From: a virus
Virus record (IMG/VR): IMGVR_UViG_3300037502_000788
Coordinates: 1-33,420 of that record
Reading direction: 5' to 3' (one strand)
DNA: 33,420 nt
The position numbers were made by a program, and so were the translations under genes. Of the stretch, positions 17,660 to 24,910 are shown piece after piece; position 1 is the stretch's first letter, and each line of letters starts with the position of its first letter. The notes beneath the pieces were generated by a model. That model did not search any database. It had not been told where the DNA came from and saw only the letters and a list, made by a program, of their open reading frames with translations.

Positions 17660-20444
17660 TGTCTTCGATCCCCAGTACCTGGGCGGCGTTCAGGATACAG
17701 TACGCGTTCACCGCGCCAAAGTCTGCGTCCCAGCCAGCACCCATGCGCTTCTTCACAACCAAGAGCTTACTGCCCGTCTCAGCTTCAAGCATAGCTGGCA
17801 ACTCGCGTGTGTTGATGTAGTTCTCGCTGCACCACCGGTTGAAATCTTTCTGGACGATGAAGAGACTCTTCGTGTCGGGCTCGTAGCGAATCGTGAGGTT
17901 GTGCTTGGGCTTGATGTACGGTTCATTCTGCAAGCCGTTCGCCCGCTGCCTGGAGTCGATGCTCAGCATGTTGTTGACGTTGTGGTTCACGAAGGCCGCA
18001 ATGGTCTCCGAAGCCTGCACGCTGCGCAGTGCCTGCTCCACCACTCCGACGCGGATCACATCGATCATCCGCCGTGCGATGCGTGAAAGGTTGAATTTGG
18101 TCAACCCAAGGTTGTTCGTGATGACCCCCGCCGCGATGGCGCAGATCACTGCGTTCAGACGGTACCGCTCAGTCTGGGTCCATCGGCCCTTGGAGTAGAT
18201 GAGGTCGCGGGTCTCTGCCCACATCTTCTTCACGGAGTCAAAATTAGACACTACGTAATTGACGAAGATGTCTCCAGCATGACCGTAATTTTCGTTCAGG
18301 TCGTTGAAGAGCTTTTGCGACTCCAGCACATCGGAGGGAACGGGTGTCTGTAGGTTGATCTCGATGACGCGGGCCAGTTCGCCCTGCGGGTCTACCTTGA
18401 TCATACCCAGCCGGTCTTCGACGCTGGTGTTGCTGGACCAGATGGTGATCATCTTCCAGACCAGATCGTTGGACCGCTCCATGTTGCGGCCAGACTCCAT
18501 GCGGTCACGAGCCCGCCCCTGCGTGCTGCCGTAGAGCAGCCCGGACAATTCCTGCGGGGAGGCATTGGTCATCTCGTCCAGGCACATCGGGATGCCGTTC
18601 AGCGTGCCCATGCGGTGCACCTTGGTCAGGTGCGTGTCCTGCGAGTCCTTCATCAGCGCCCGGGAATCCCCGAAGATCGAGTTGATGCTTCGCAGGATGG
18701 TGGTCTTACCCGTGCCGCTCTTCTTGGAGAAGTAGTTGATCACTGCCCCGTTCTCTGGCGACATCATCATGAGAACGCTGCCAAACCCAGAGAGCACACC
18801 GAACGCATGCAGGTCGAACTCCGGTGCATTGTAGGCGTTGATGATCTCCTTCCACGTTTCCAGCGACCCCTTCGGCGTGAACCACGGGACGTACTTCTCT
18901 AGATGCCGAGCGACCGGTGCATGGACTACACCCTTCGGCGTGTACTCACGGTTACCTATGATGAATGTGTTCTCTCTCGTCCAACCAAAACGCGTATACA
19001 TTTCTTCCGCCCTATCACGTGCTTGCAGATCTTGGATTGCCTTGGCAACGTAGGCTTGCAGCTTGGTCAACTGTGCTGGGGTAAAGACCGCTACCCCCTG
19101 CTCATTCAGCTTCTCACGAAACTTGTCTATCGCACCGACTTCTTTCTGGGCGATCATGAAGTCACGGATCGCATCATTGGGCAGGTGGTGGCGCATCCAG
19201 ACAACGTCACCCAGGTCACTCTCGCGCATGCGACGGTAGACGTACAGGTCATACGGGTAGACGATCTCGACCTCGGGCTCCTCGCCATCGGCAGGCTTCT
19301 TGTGCATGTACACGCCGCCCTTGGCTCCCCGGGTATAGGGGAACGGGAACGCCGGGATGACGACTGCCTTACCATCCACCTCCACCTTGCTCGGGCCGGG
19401 AGGGGCTTCCTTGATCACGTGCCCAAGTTGGATGGGAGAGGTGATCTTCCCAGCATACTGACAGTCCGCGCACAGCGAACCAGTGTCCGTCGTGCTGAAC
19501 GTCTCGCAGGTGTAGGGGCCACGAGTGTTGATCGCCTTCGTTTCGGTCTCGTCAGGCGAGTAGTTGGGGTGGTTCTTGGAGATCTCGTGTATGCCCCAAT
19601 CCCGGTCATCGCAGTGCTGGGCAATCGACAGCACGCCACGCCACACTGGCTCAGGCAGCGTGTCTGAGTTCTCAATCGCGTTCTTGACCTGAGCGCATCC
19701 GTTGCCGCTCGCGGACTTCACCCAGATGACCTGAAACTTGCTGACCCTGTTGGGGTCACCCTGCGCAAGGCTCTGAGTTGTGCTGCTTCCACTCTTGGAC
19801 AGGGCCCGCGCCTTGGCGAACAAGTCCTTCGACGGGATCATGATCTGCCCAATGACCGCACGCAGGGCAGAGAATTCGTAGTGAACGACGGGCGTGAGCA
19901 GTGTCACCAACTGCCCGTTCTTACTGTTGATGGTCTCCGGTACGCGGAGCACGCGCACGATGTCGGCTGTGCAGGCGCTATCGACCTTGAAGTCTTTGTC
20001 CTTGCAAAGAGCCTTCAGAGAGGTAGCTACCTCAGACCACTCATGGACTGCCACTGACTGCGTAAAAATCCAATGCGCGTGGAGTCCGTTACCAGAATCA
20101 ACGATGGTAGGACGGGGTAGGTTCGTCTCCTTGCAAAAGGCGCGCAGTGCAACGGCGCCTTCGTTCTTGTCTGCATACGGCTTCCCTGGGCCGCAATCTA
20201 TGTCAACATACAGTTCCCTCTTAGCCACTGCGTTATCGGCTACTGCGGTCTCACCCGCGCCGAATCCAGCGGTCACATAGTAAACGTCCAGTCCTTGGTC
20301 TACAAAGCTCTGCGTGCTGTCAGCCATTTTATCGGCTGACAAGAAGAACCTATTAAACGCTGTGCCGGATGCTCTATTGATTAGTCTAAGTGAGTACCGT
20401 GTTCCTTCTGGGAGAATACCTTCTAGGAATTCAAGTTGGGACAT
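17631..20444 (-). CDS. Bifunctional primase-helicase (AEP-like primase plus SF3/DUF927-like ATPase)
   Basis: A 937-residue replication initiation enzyme. The N-terminal part looks like an archaeo-eukaryotic primase: Asp81-x-Asp83 in 'LYVDIDCG', 'SGNGLHAHW' at 117-125 with His122, and 'DIVRVLRVPETIN' further on. A Cys cluster follows in the middle (TCETF...CADCQY then GKITSPIQLG), probably zinc-binding. The C-terminal ATPase has Walker A 'SGTGKTT' near 573-579, Walker B 'CLDEMTN' near 621-627, and 'IWSSNTS' as a likely sensor. It should prime DNA and unwind the fork. The ATG at 20444 lacks a clear Shine-Dalgarno site and is preceded by a small hairpin (GTGGC / GCCAC). It lies between the HTH gene and the last small gene. 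Confidence 0.85.
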   Translation of the reverse strand: MSQLEFLEGILPEGTRYSLRLINRASGTAFNRFFLSADKMADSTQSFVDQGLDVYYVTAGFGAGETAVADNAVAKRELYVDIDCGPGKPYADKNEGAVALRAFCKETNLPRPTIVDSGNGLHAHWIFTQSVAVHEWSEVATSLKALCKDKDFKVDSACTADIVRVLRVPETINSKNGQLVTLLTPVVHYEFSALRAVIGQIMIPSKDLFAKARALSKSGSSTTQSLAQGDPNRVSKFQVIWVKSASGNGCAQVKNAIENSDTLPEPVWRGVLSIAQHCDDRDWGIHEISKNHPNYSPDETETKAINTRGPYTCETFSTTDTGSLCADCQYAGKITSPIQLGHVIKEAPPGPSKVEVDGKAVVIPAFPFPYTRGAKGGVYMHKKPADGEEPEVEIVYPYDLYVYRRMRESDLGDVVWMRHHLPNDAIRDFMIAQKEVGAIDKFREKLNEQGVAVFTPAQLTKLQAYVAKAIQDLQARDRAEEMYTRFGWTRENTFIIGNREYTPKGVVHAPVARHLEKYVPWFTPKGSLETWKEIINAYNAPEFDLHAFGVLSGFGSVLMMMSPENGAVINYFSKKSGTGKTTILRSINSIFGDSRALMKDSQDTHLTKVHRMGTLNGIPMCLDEMTNASPQELSGLLYGSTQGRARDRMESGRNMERSNDLVWKMITIWSSNTSVEDRLGMIKVDPQGELARVIEINLQTPVPSDVLESQKLFNDLNENYGHAGDIFVNYVVSNFDSVKKMWAETRDLIYSKGRWTQTERYRLNAVICAIAAGVITNNLGLTKFNLSRIARRMIDVIRVGVVEQALRSVQASETIAAFVNHNVNNMLSIDSRQRANGLQNEPYIKPKHNLTIRYEPDTKSLFIVQKDFNRWCSENYINTRELPAMLEAETGSKLLVVKKRMGAGWDADFGAVNAYCILNAAQVLGIEDSELVTDKPE

Positions 20445-20462
20445 GGTGGCGAAAAGTTAGCC

Positions 20463-20487
20463 ACTGACGCGTGACGCATCGTGACGG
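20463..20487 (-). promoter_or_regulatory. Repeated CGTCA motifs between the HTH gene and the primase gene
   Basis: On the minus strand the spacer contains three CGTCA-type repeats within about 25 bases (CGTCAC, CGTCAC, CGTCAG). They lie just downstream of the HTH gene and just upstream of the primase-helicase start, so they could be an operator for the HTH protein or a replication protein site. This is a pattern observation only. Confidence 0.3.
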
Positions 20488-20495
20488 AGGACCGC

Positions 20496-20729
20496 TCAGG
20501 TCGGGGGAAGGGTCGAACGATAGTACGCGAGAACCTTGGCGCGCAAGTGCTTCCCGACCTCTCGTTTACCCGAGAACCACCGGTACACGGTGGCCTTCGA
20601 TACGTCGAGGTCTTGGCAGACCCGGGCAACCGGAACCTGCCTGTGGATGCACAAGCGCCCCAAGGCGACCCCGATGAGTTCGGGGTCCGCGTCAGCGTTC
20701 AGCCTGATGATCTTGGCTGAGTAGGGCAT
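20496..20729 (-). CDS. Small helix-turn-helix DNA-binding regulator
   Basis: A 77-residue protein. Residues about 32-58 form a helix-turn-helix: 'VPVARVCQDLDVSKATVYRWFSG', with the 'S.ATVYRW' recognition helix typical of Cro/XRE or resolvase-like DNA-binding folds. The protein is nearly all DNA-binding domain, so it probably works as a dimeric repressor or activator. It lies between the ssDNA-binding protein gene and the primase-helicase gene, with the repeated CGTCA motifs next to it. It may tune expression of the replication genes. It starts at an ATG 30 bases after the preceding stop. Confidence 0.75.
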   Translation of the reverse strand: MPYSAKIIRLNADADPELIGVALGRLCIHRQVPVARVCQDLDVSKATVYRWFSGKREVGKHLRAKVLAYYRSTLPPT

Positions 20730-20759
20730 GGTCGCCGTAGGGGTTGCCCCCTACGCTCC

Positions 20760-21677
20760 TCAGTCGTCAGCGTCTGCCCAATCGCTCAGGATCGACTTCA
20801 CGCTCGGCGGGGCGGCTACCGTAGCCTTTGCGGCTTCGCGGACCACAGGCTCTTCGACCACTTCCGGCTCTGCCTTCGGCTTGACCTTCGGGGCGGGCGC
20901 AGCGGCCTTGGGTTGCACGAACACCGGGGCTTCCGCAGGTGCAGCGGCAGGTGCCTCTTCCACCCCGTCAATGTCCGCCACGGTCATCGTCACTGCGTCG
21001 ATGGCAGCCTGCTCGTTCATGCGAGCGGTCACCTTGGCCCACTCGTGCTCCTCCAGCGGGCGCACCGCGCTGAAGACCAGCTTCATGTTGGCAGAGGTGT
21101 CGAAGCGCATCTCGGTCACCACAGCGTTGACCTCGATCCCGTGCCCGCCCAGGAAGCGTGCGTACTGCTGCAAGCCCATCTTGCGGCCTTCACCCTGCGC
21201 GAACAGGCTGGACGCGTTGATGTTCATCGCGTAGATGTCCCCGTCGATGTCAGAGGCCAGCAGAACGGCCAGACGGCGGCTGTAGCGGCACGCTTTGGAA
21301 TCACCCTGCCCAGACCCCTTGATATCCTGCGGGCAGCCGTTGCAGGTCTTGTGCTGCGGGGCCTTGACGTTTGCATGCGGGGTGACGCTGTTGTCGGACC
21401 AGCAGACCGGTCGGACCTTCACACCCTTCTCGTACTGCCCGCCGTAATAGGTGCGGGCATTGGCTTCTGCTGCACGAACGATGATGATGTTCATCGCACG
21501 GTCTTCGTTAACGGCAACCGACTTGCCGCCGACCATCATGGTGAAGACGTTGTTGTCGATGCTGATGCGCTTGCTATTGCCGCCACCCATCAGAGACTTG
21601 GTCAGGTCGCTCAGTTGCCCACGACGCAGGTGAGCAGGCAGTGCGCTACCGGATTGGAAAAGAGTCATCTCAGACAT
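20760..21677 (-). CDS. Putative single-stranded DNA-binding protein with acidic C-terminal tail
   Basis: A 305-residue protein. The N-terminal two thirds carry 'KRISI', 'VNEDRAMNIIIVRA' (about 57-70) and four cysteines (Cys92, Cys112, Cys115, Cys130) that could bind zinc. Then 'VVTEMRFDTSANMKLVF' leads into a Pro/Ala/Glu-rich linker (about 238-290) and a short acidic end (SDWADADD). The folded core, flexible linker and acidic aromatic tip parallel phage and bacterial ssDNA-binding proteins, whose tips recruit replication partners. I recall related phage proteins annotated this way; no biochemical motif proves it. It lies within the replication operon, one base from the upstream conserved gene. 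Confidence 0.65.
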   Translation of the reverse strand: MSEMTLFQSGSALPAHLRRGQLSDLTKSLMGGGNSKRISIDNNVFTMMVGGKSVAVNEDRAMNIIIVRAAEANARTYYGGQYEKGVKVRPVCWSDNSVTPHANVKAPQHKTCNGCPQDIKGSGQGDSKACRYSRRLAVLLASDIDGDIYAMNINASSLFAQGEGRKMGLQQYARFLGGHGIEVNAVVTEMRFDTSANMKLVFSAVRPLEEHEWAKVTARMNEQAAIDAVTMTVADIDGVEEAPAAAPAEAPVFVQPKAAAPAPKVKPKAEPEVVEEPVVREAAKATVAAPPSVKSILSDWADADD

Positions 21678-21678
21678 G

Positions 21679-22083
21679 TTAAGCCCTTCTTACAGTTACC
21701 GTGTACTTCGATTCAACATTCATGCCCTTGGGCATCTTGTCGGGGTTGGCCTTGAGGAACTCCCCCATAGCCTTCTGCGCAATGCGCCGTTCAAGTAAAT
21801 CTACCGCGTCGTTCTCCTTGATGAAGTTATGCATGGCTTCCCAGTCGGAAGTCCAGTAGCGGGTAGACACACCGCGAATGACTGTGCCTACACCAGGGAT
21901 GCTGACATTCCCGCCAGCACGCTTGCAGGTTTCGAGGAGATAGGTTTCGACCATCTCCATCTGATCTCTAATCTTCTTGTCTTCTTCTTCGTACTTCGCG
22001 GACAGCACCGCACGTGCGTCACGCATCTTGATATACGCCTTGACCAATGTCTGGGTCGGTGGCAGTTCTTCGTCTTCTTGCAT
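21679..22083 (-). CDS. Conserved-looking phage protein in the replication operon
   Basis: A 134-residue protein. Residues about 10-55 form a charged helix (KMRDARAVLSAKYEEEDKKI), probably a coiled coil. This is followed by a compact 'GVGTVIRGVSTRYWTSDW' segment and a helical C-terminal half ending in 'SKYTVTVRR'. I have no named family for it; its place directly upstream of the putative ssDNA-binding protein, with one base between them, suggests a role in replication or recombination. A good Shine-Dalgarno site (AGGAG, seven bases before ATG) follows a strongly structured leader. Confidence 0.75.
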   Translation of the reverse strand: MQEDEELPPTQTLVKAYIKMRDARAVLSAKYEEEDKKIRDQMEMVETYLLETCKRAGGNVSIPGVGTVIRGVSTRYWTSDWEAMHNFIKENDAVDLLERRIAQKAMGEFLKANPDKMPKGMNVESKYTVTVRRA

Positions 22084-22101
22084 TGTTCACTCCTAGTAGG
22101 T

Positions 22102-22187
22102 GGGGCTGTGTGGCTCGCATAAAGCAGCGTGCTTCACTGATCGGGAGATCTCAACTCCGGCGCTAACCCGGAGTACCACACAGCCCC
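22102..22187 (-). promoter_or_regulatory. Branched inverted-repeat element in the leader of the 134-residue gene
   Basis: A perfect 12-bp closing stem (GGGGCTGTGTGG at 22102-22113 with CCACACAGCCCC at 22176-22187) encloses three small hairpins: AAGCA-GCG-TGCTT, GATC-GGGA-GATC, and ACTCCGG (22154-22160) with CCGGAGT (22168-22174). The fold resembles a cloverleaf, but it lacks a tRNA T-loop and CCA end. It lies between the helicase stop and the Shine-Dalgarno site of the next gene, so it could act in transcript processing, attenuation or translation control. Confidence 0.6.
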
Positions 22188-22213
22188 GAACACAAAGTTT
22201 ACTCTTCAACTTT

Positions 22214-23755
22214 TCAGGTGTCAAGCTCCTCCTTGTACAAGTTGAGCAGGGTGTCCATGTCCTCGGTCTTGGCGTCCAGTGCATCGTAGAGCTTGCGCTC
22301 CACCGCGCACCCGCAAAGCCTGACCACGAGGCAGGGGTTCTTCTGGCCCGCCCGGTGCACGCGGGCGTTGGCTTGATGCCAGATCTCGTTACTGGTCACA
22401 GGGCCCCACCAGATCACCGTGTTGGCCGCATGCAGCGTCACGCCGTGCGAAGCAGCCGCAGGCTGGATAAGGAGGATGCGCGGCTCTGGCTCGGTCTGGA
22501 ACGCCTGGAAGACCTCTGTGCGTCGGGTCACCGAGACGCCCCCGTGGATCGCCTCCACCGCGAAGCCGTCCTTGCGCAGCCGGTCACGCAGAACCTCGAT
22601 GGCATGCCGGAACGGGACGAAGACCAGCACCTTGTGCGTGCTCTCCTCAATCGCCTCCACCAGCACGTTGTACCGGTGCGTGATGTCAAACTCGACAGTG
22701 TTACCGTTGTCGGAATACACCGCCCCGGATGCCACCTGAAGAAGTTTGTTGAGGTTAGTCGCGGCGTTAACTGAGGTGACGGTCTCTCCCGCTGCCGTCA
22801 TGATGAACTGATCCTTGAGCAGCTTGTAATACTTCGACTGCTGCGGGGTTAACGATACTTCACGTGTGGTGTAGAGCATCTCGGGTAGGTCCAGGCATTC
22901 CTCTTTGGTGAAGCGTATCGCTGGCTGTAGCACTCGGTTGACGATTTCCGCTGCGTTGTTCTTCGCCTTCCACTTGAACTGCGTCACCTTCCACATCACC
23001 ATGTCACGGAACGAGTAGAAGTTAGGCGGCACCGACGATGGATTCATCATCTTCGCTAGACCGTAGGCATCGGTCGGAGCTTGTGACGCAGGGGTGCCTG
23101 TCGCCATCCACAGCCATGTGTCGGGCTGGATCAGTGAGTTGATTGCCTTCCAGCGTTTAGTGGTAGCAGTCTTCACCGCGTTCGCTTCGTCGATCACGAC
23201 AAGGTCAAAACTCCGTGCCTTAAGTTCGTCGAGCACCGTCTCCACACCATCGAAGTTGATGATGACGAACTCAGCGTCTGACTGAATGACCTTGACCCGC
23301 TTGTCCCGACTACCATGCGCTACATCGACGCGCCGATGCATCAGCGTCTTGAAGAGATCCGCCTGCCATGCGGACTTCATGATCGACAGCGGACAGATCA
23401 CCAGCACGCGTTTGATGAAACCTTTACTTATCAGATAGTCGGCAGCCCACGCGATGCTGGCGGTTTTCCCCGTGCCGGGTTCGTTGAAGATGAAAGCCCT
23501 GCGGTACAGCGTGATGAACGACGCGGTTTCTTTCTGGTGACTAAAAGGCTTGAAGAGCCCAGGCCACTTGTAGCGTCGCTCGATGGGAGACGGCACGGAC
23601 TTGACCCCGAGGTTCTTCAGAACCTGTGCCTCCTCAAGCCCCCAGTGAACCAGCACGGTCCCGTCGTCAAGTTGCCGGGATTTAGGTATGGTTGCGAGCA
23701 CCCGCTCGGGGTGCCGCAGCTTCAGCAGGAGGGCTTTATCCTCAATGACCTGCAC
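22214..23755 (-). CDS. SF2 helicase, SNF2/DEAD-like
   Basis: A 513-residue ATP-dependent DNA translocase or helicase. Motif I (Walker A) is 'NEPGTGKT' at 91-98; motif II is DEAN at 189-192 within 'LVVIDEANAV'; a motif III-like 'MATGTPASQ' follows. The second RecA-like domain ends with 'NARVHRAGQKNPCLVVRL', the motif VI region typical of SNF2-type proteins. Length is normal for compact phage SNF2-like helicases. The first 14 bases overlap the upstream 73-residue gene. It is in the same operon as exonuclease, polymerase and Cas4-like nuclease, which fits a role in replication, fork restart or recombination. Substrate and polarity cannot be read from sequence. Confidence 0.9.
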   Translation of the reverse strand: MQVIEDKALLLKLRHPERVLATIPKSRQLDDGTVLVHWGLEEAQVLKNLGVKSVPSPIERRYKWPGLFKPFSHQKETASFITLYRRAFIFNEPGTGKTASIAWAADYLISKGFIKRVLVICPLSIMKSAWQADLFKTLMHRRVDVAHGSRDKRVKVIQSDAEFVIINFDGVETVLDELKARSFDLVVIDEANAVKTATTKRWKAINSLIQPDTWLWMATGTPASQAPTDAYGLAKMMNPSSVPPNFYSFRDMVMWKVTQFKWKAKNNAAEIVNRVLQPAIRFTKEECLDLPEMLYTTREVSLTPQQSKYYKLLKDQFIMTAAGETVTSVNAATNLNKLLQVASGAVYSDNGNTVEFDITHRYNVLVEAIEESTHKVLVFVPFRHAIEVLRDRLRKDGFAVEAIHGGVSVTRRTEVFQAFQTEPEPRILLIQPAAASHGVTLHAANTVIWWGPVTSNEIWHQANARVHRAGQKNPCLVVRLCGCAVERKLYDALDAKTEDMDTLLNLYKEELDT

Positions 23756-23963
23756 GGGTCCATTCCTTATCGCCGTTGGCTTTGTAGTATTCCCTCACTG
23801 ATTCGACCGCATCATCTACATCGATGTCGTTGTCTACCAGTACAAAACCAAACACGTTGAGCGCAACTTCACAAGCCTCCTGCCACAAGAGGCCATTCAG
23901 GCAGTTCAGCATCTTGTCTCGGATTGCTTCAAGTTCTTCCCGAGTAGCTTCTCGTTCGTCCAT
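23742..23963 (-). CDS. Small acidic hypothetical protein
   Basis: A 73-residue protein, mostly helical and acidic, with an N-terminal 'REATREELEAIRDKML' helix and an acidic 'DNDIDVDDAVESVREYY' helix near the C-terminus. No family is recognised. It starts eight bases after the exonuclease stop with a GAGG Shine-Dalgarno site and overlaps the helicase start by 14 bases, so it is almost certainly a translated member of the operon. It might be a small partner of the exonuclease or helicase, but only the position suggests this. Confidence 0.7.
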   Translation of the reverse strand: MDEREATREELEAIRDKMLNCLNGLLWQEACEVALNVFGFVLVDNDIDVDDAVESVREYYKANGDKEWTRAGH

Positions 23964-23970
23964 GACTGCC

Positions 23971-24504
23971 TCACTTCAATGCAAAACCGTGGGTCTTAGA
24001 AAGCTCAATCAGCGTCAGCGCCTGCGTCACTGCATCGTCCAACGCGTTGTGTTCCACGCCGACGTTTTTCTTCTTGTCCTTGGCGAAGAGCGCGAAGACC
24101 GTGCGGTAGCAGCGGTCATTCCAGAAGTGCCACGGCACGTCCATCTTCAGGGCGCGGTACGCCGCAGCGAGCAGGGCATTGTCGAAGTTCGCACCGTTTC
24201 CCCAGACGATGGCGTCGTCCAACGGCGGCATCCACATGGTCAGCTTGAGCAGTGCAGCGTCGAGACTGAACTCGCCCTTGAATGCGGCAGTACGTGCAGC
24301 CTCAGACTGCTTGCTCCACCATTCCAACGTGCTCTTCTGCGCACGCAAGCCCGCCGCTTTGCACGACTCGGAGTCGATGGTGACGTAGAACTTCTCAATG
24401 ATCTCTTTATCAACGTCGAACTTCACAGCCCCAATCGAGAGGATCGTATCCCCTGGTCGCGTACCCAAAGTCTCAAGATCAATCATCACATGTCGTCGGT
24501 TCAT
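23971..24504 (-). CDS. DEDDh 3'-5' exonuclease (DnaQ / RNase T fold)
   Basis: A 177-residue nuclease. Active-site residues are visible: Asp9 and Glu11 (MIDLETLG), Asp108 (GANFDN), then His152 and Asp157 (HNALDDAV), the order of a DEDDh exonuclease. 'TLEWWSKQS' at about 59-67 and 'WHFWNDRCYRTV' resemble the T4-type 3'-5' exonuclease-like family (PF16473). The start is ATG 24504, preceded by TAGGAG at good spacing; an in-frame codon 15 residues upstream exists but would lie inside the structured leader. It probably trims 3' ends in DNA replication or repair or in RNA processing; the polymerase has its own proofreading domain. Confidence 0.88.
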   Translation of the reverse strand: MNRRHVMIDLETLGTRPGDTILSIGAVKFDVDKEIIEKFYVTIDSESCKAAGLRAQKSTLEWWSKQSEAARTAAFKGEFSLDAALLKLTMWMPPLDDAIVWGNGANFDNALLAAAYRALKMDVPWHFWNDRCYRTVFALFAKDKKKNVGVEHNALDDAVTQALTLIELSKTHGFALK

Positions 24505-24532
24505 TTGTACTCCTAGAGATGGCAAAACAGCC

Positions 24533-24606
24533 CGATGGTGGAATCCCATCGAGCCGGTAACCCCGATCCTGTCGGGGAATCGAAAGCGTAGCCCTATGCG
24601 GGCTAC
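24533..24606 (-). promoter_or_regulatory. Three consecutive hairpins in the leader of the exonuclease gene
   Basis: Between the small HNH gene and the exonuclease start there are three perfect stems: GTAGCCC/GGGCTAC (24588-24606), CCCCGA/TCGGGG (24561-24577) and CGATGG/CCATCG (24533-24551). They fill almost the whole 105-base spacer. No T run follows, so a role in RNA processing, stability or translation control is more likely than termination. Confidence 0.55.
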
Positions 24607-24609
24607 ATG

Positions 24610-24879
24610 TCAACGTCCGCCTGAGCGCGGACCTTTGAAATTCTTGGCGCTGTTCTTGCTGAAACTCGTCAGCCTGACATTGCCGGGTTTACTCTTCCCA
24701 CCGTCCTTGATGGGCTTCACATGATCGAGGGCTTTACCCTCTCGGGACGCTTTTCCATGTTCCTTGTCCCACGCTCGACGCGCCCGTTGTCTTTCGGACT
24801 GCTTGGCCCGACCACCGTTGGCGAGGAAGTCTTTGTATTCCTGACGGTGGTCTCGGTCGGATTTGTCTTTGTATGGCAC
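24610..24879 (-). CDS. Small HNH endonuclease-like protein
   Basis: An 89-residue protein. The HNH core is 'LDHVKPIKDGG.....GNVRLTS..KN' at about residues 51-77, with a very basic N-terminal half (RAKQSERQRARRAW). No zinc-binding CxxC pairs are visible. It starts with GTG at 24879, preceded by GGAG seven bases away. Small HNH proteins in phages serve in packaging, in recombination or as homing enzymes. Here it sits in the replication operon between the Cas4-like nuclease and the exonuclease. A second reading frame with its own GTG and Shine-Dalgarno site overlaps its first half. Confidence 0.8.
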   Translation of the reverse strand: MPYKDKSDRDHRQEYKDFLANGGRAKQSERQRARRAWDKEHGKASREGKALDHVKPIKDGGKSKPGNVRLTSFSKNSAKNFKGPRSGGR

Positions 24880-24910
24880 GGTGTATCTCCGAAGTCCAAT
24901 TCAAGTTGAA

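Noticed and set aside
22102-22187. tRNA gene suggested by the cloverleaf-like inverted repeats
   Set aside because: The closing stem is 12 bp instead of 7, there is no TTC-type T-loop, and no plausible anticodon arm fits on either strand.
22214-23755. Restriction or defence helicase
   Set aside because: SNF2-type helicases also occur in defence systems, but the gene is coupled to replication genes and has no methylase or restriction partner.
24505-24549. Earlier start of the exonuclease gene
   Set aside because: The ATG at 24504 has TAGGAG at good distance and directly precedes the conserved first motif; the extension would lie within the structured leader.
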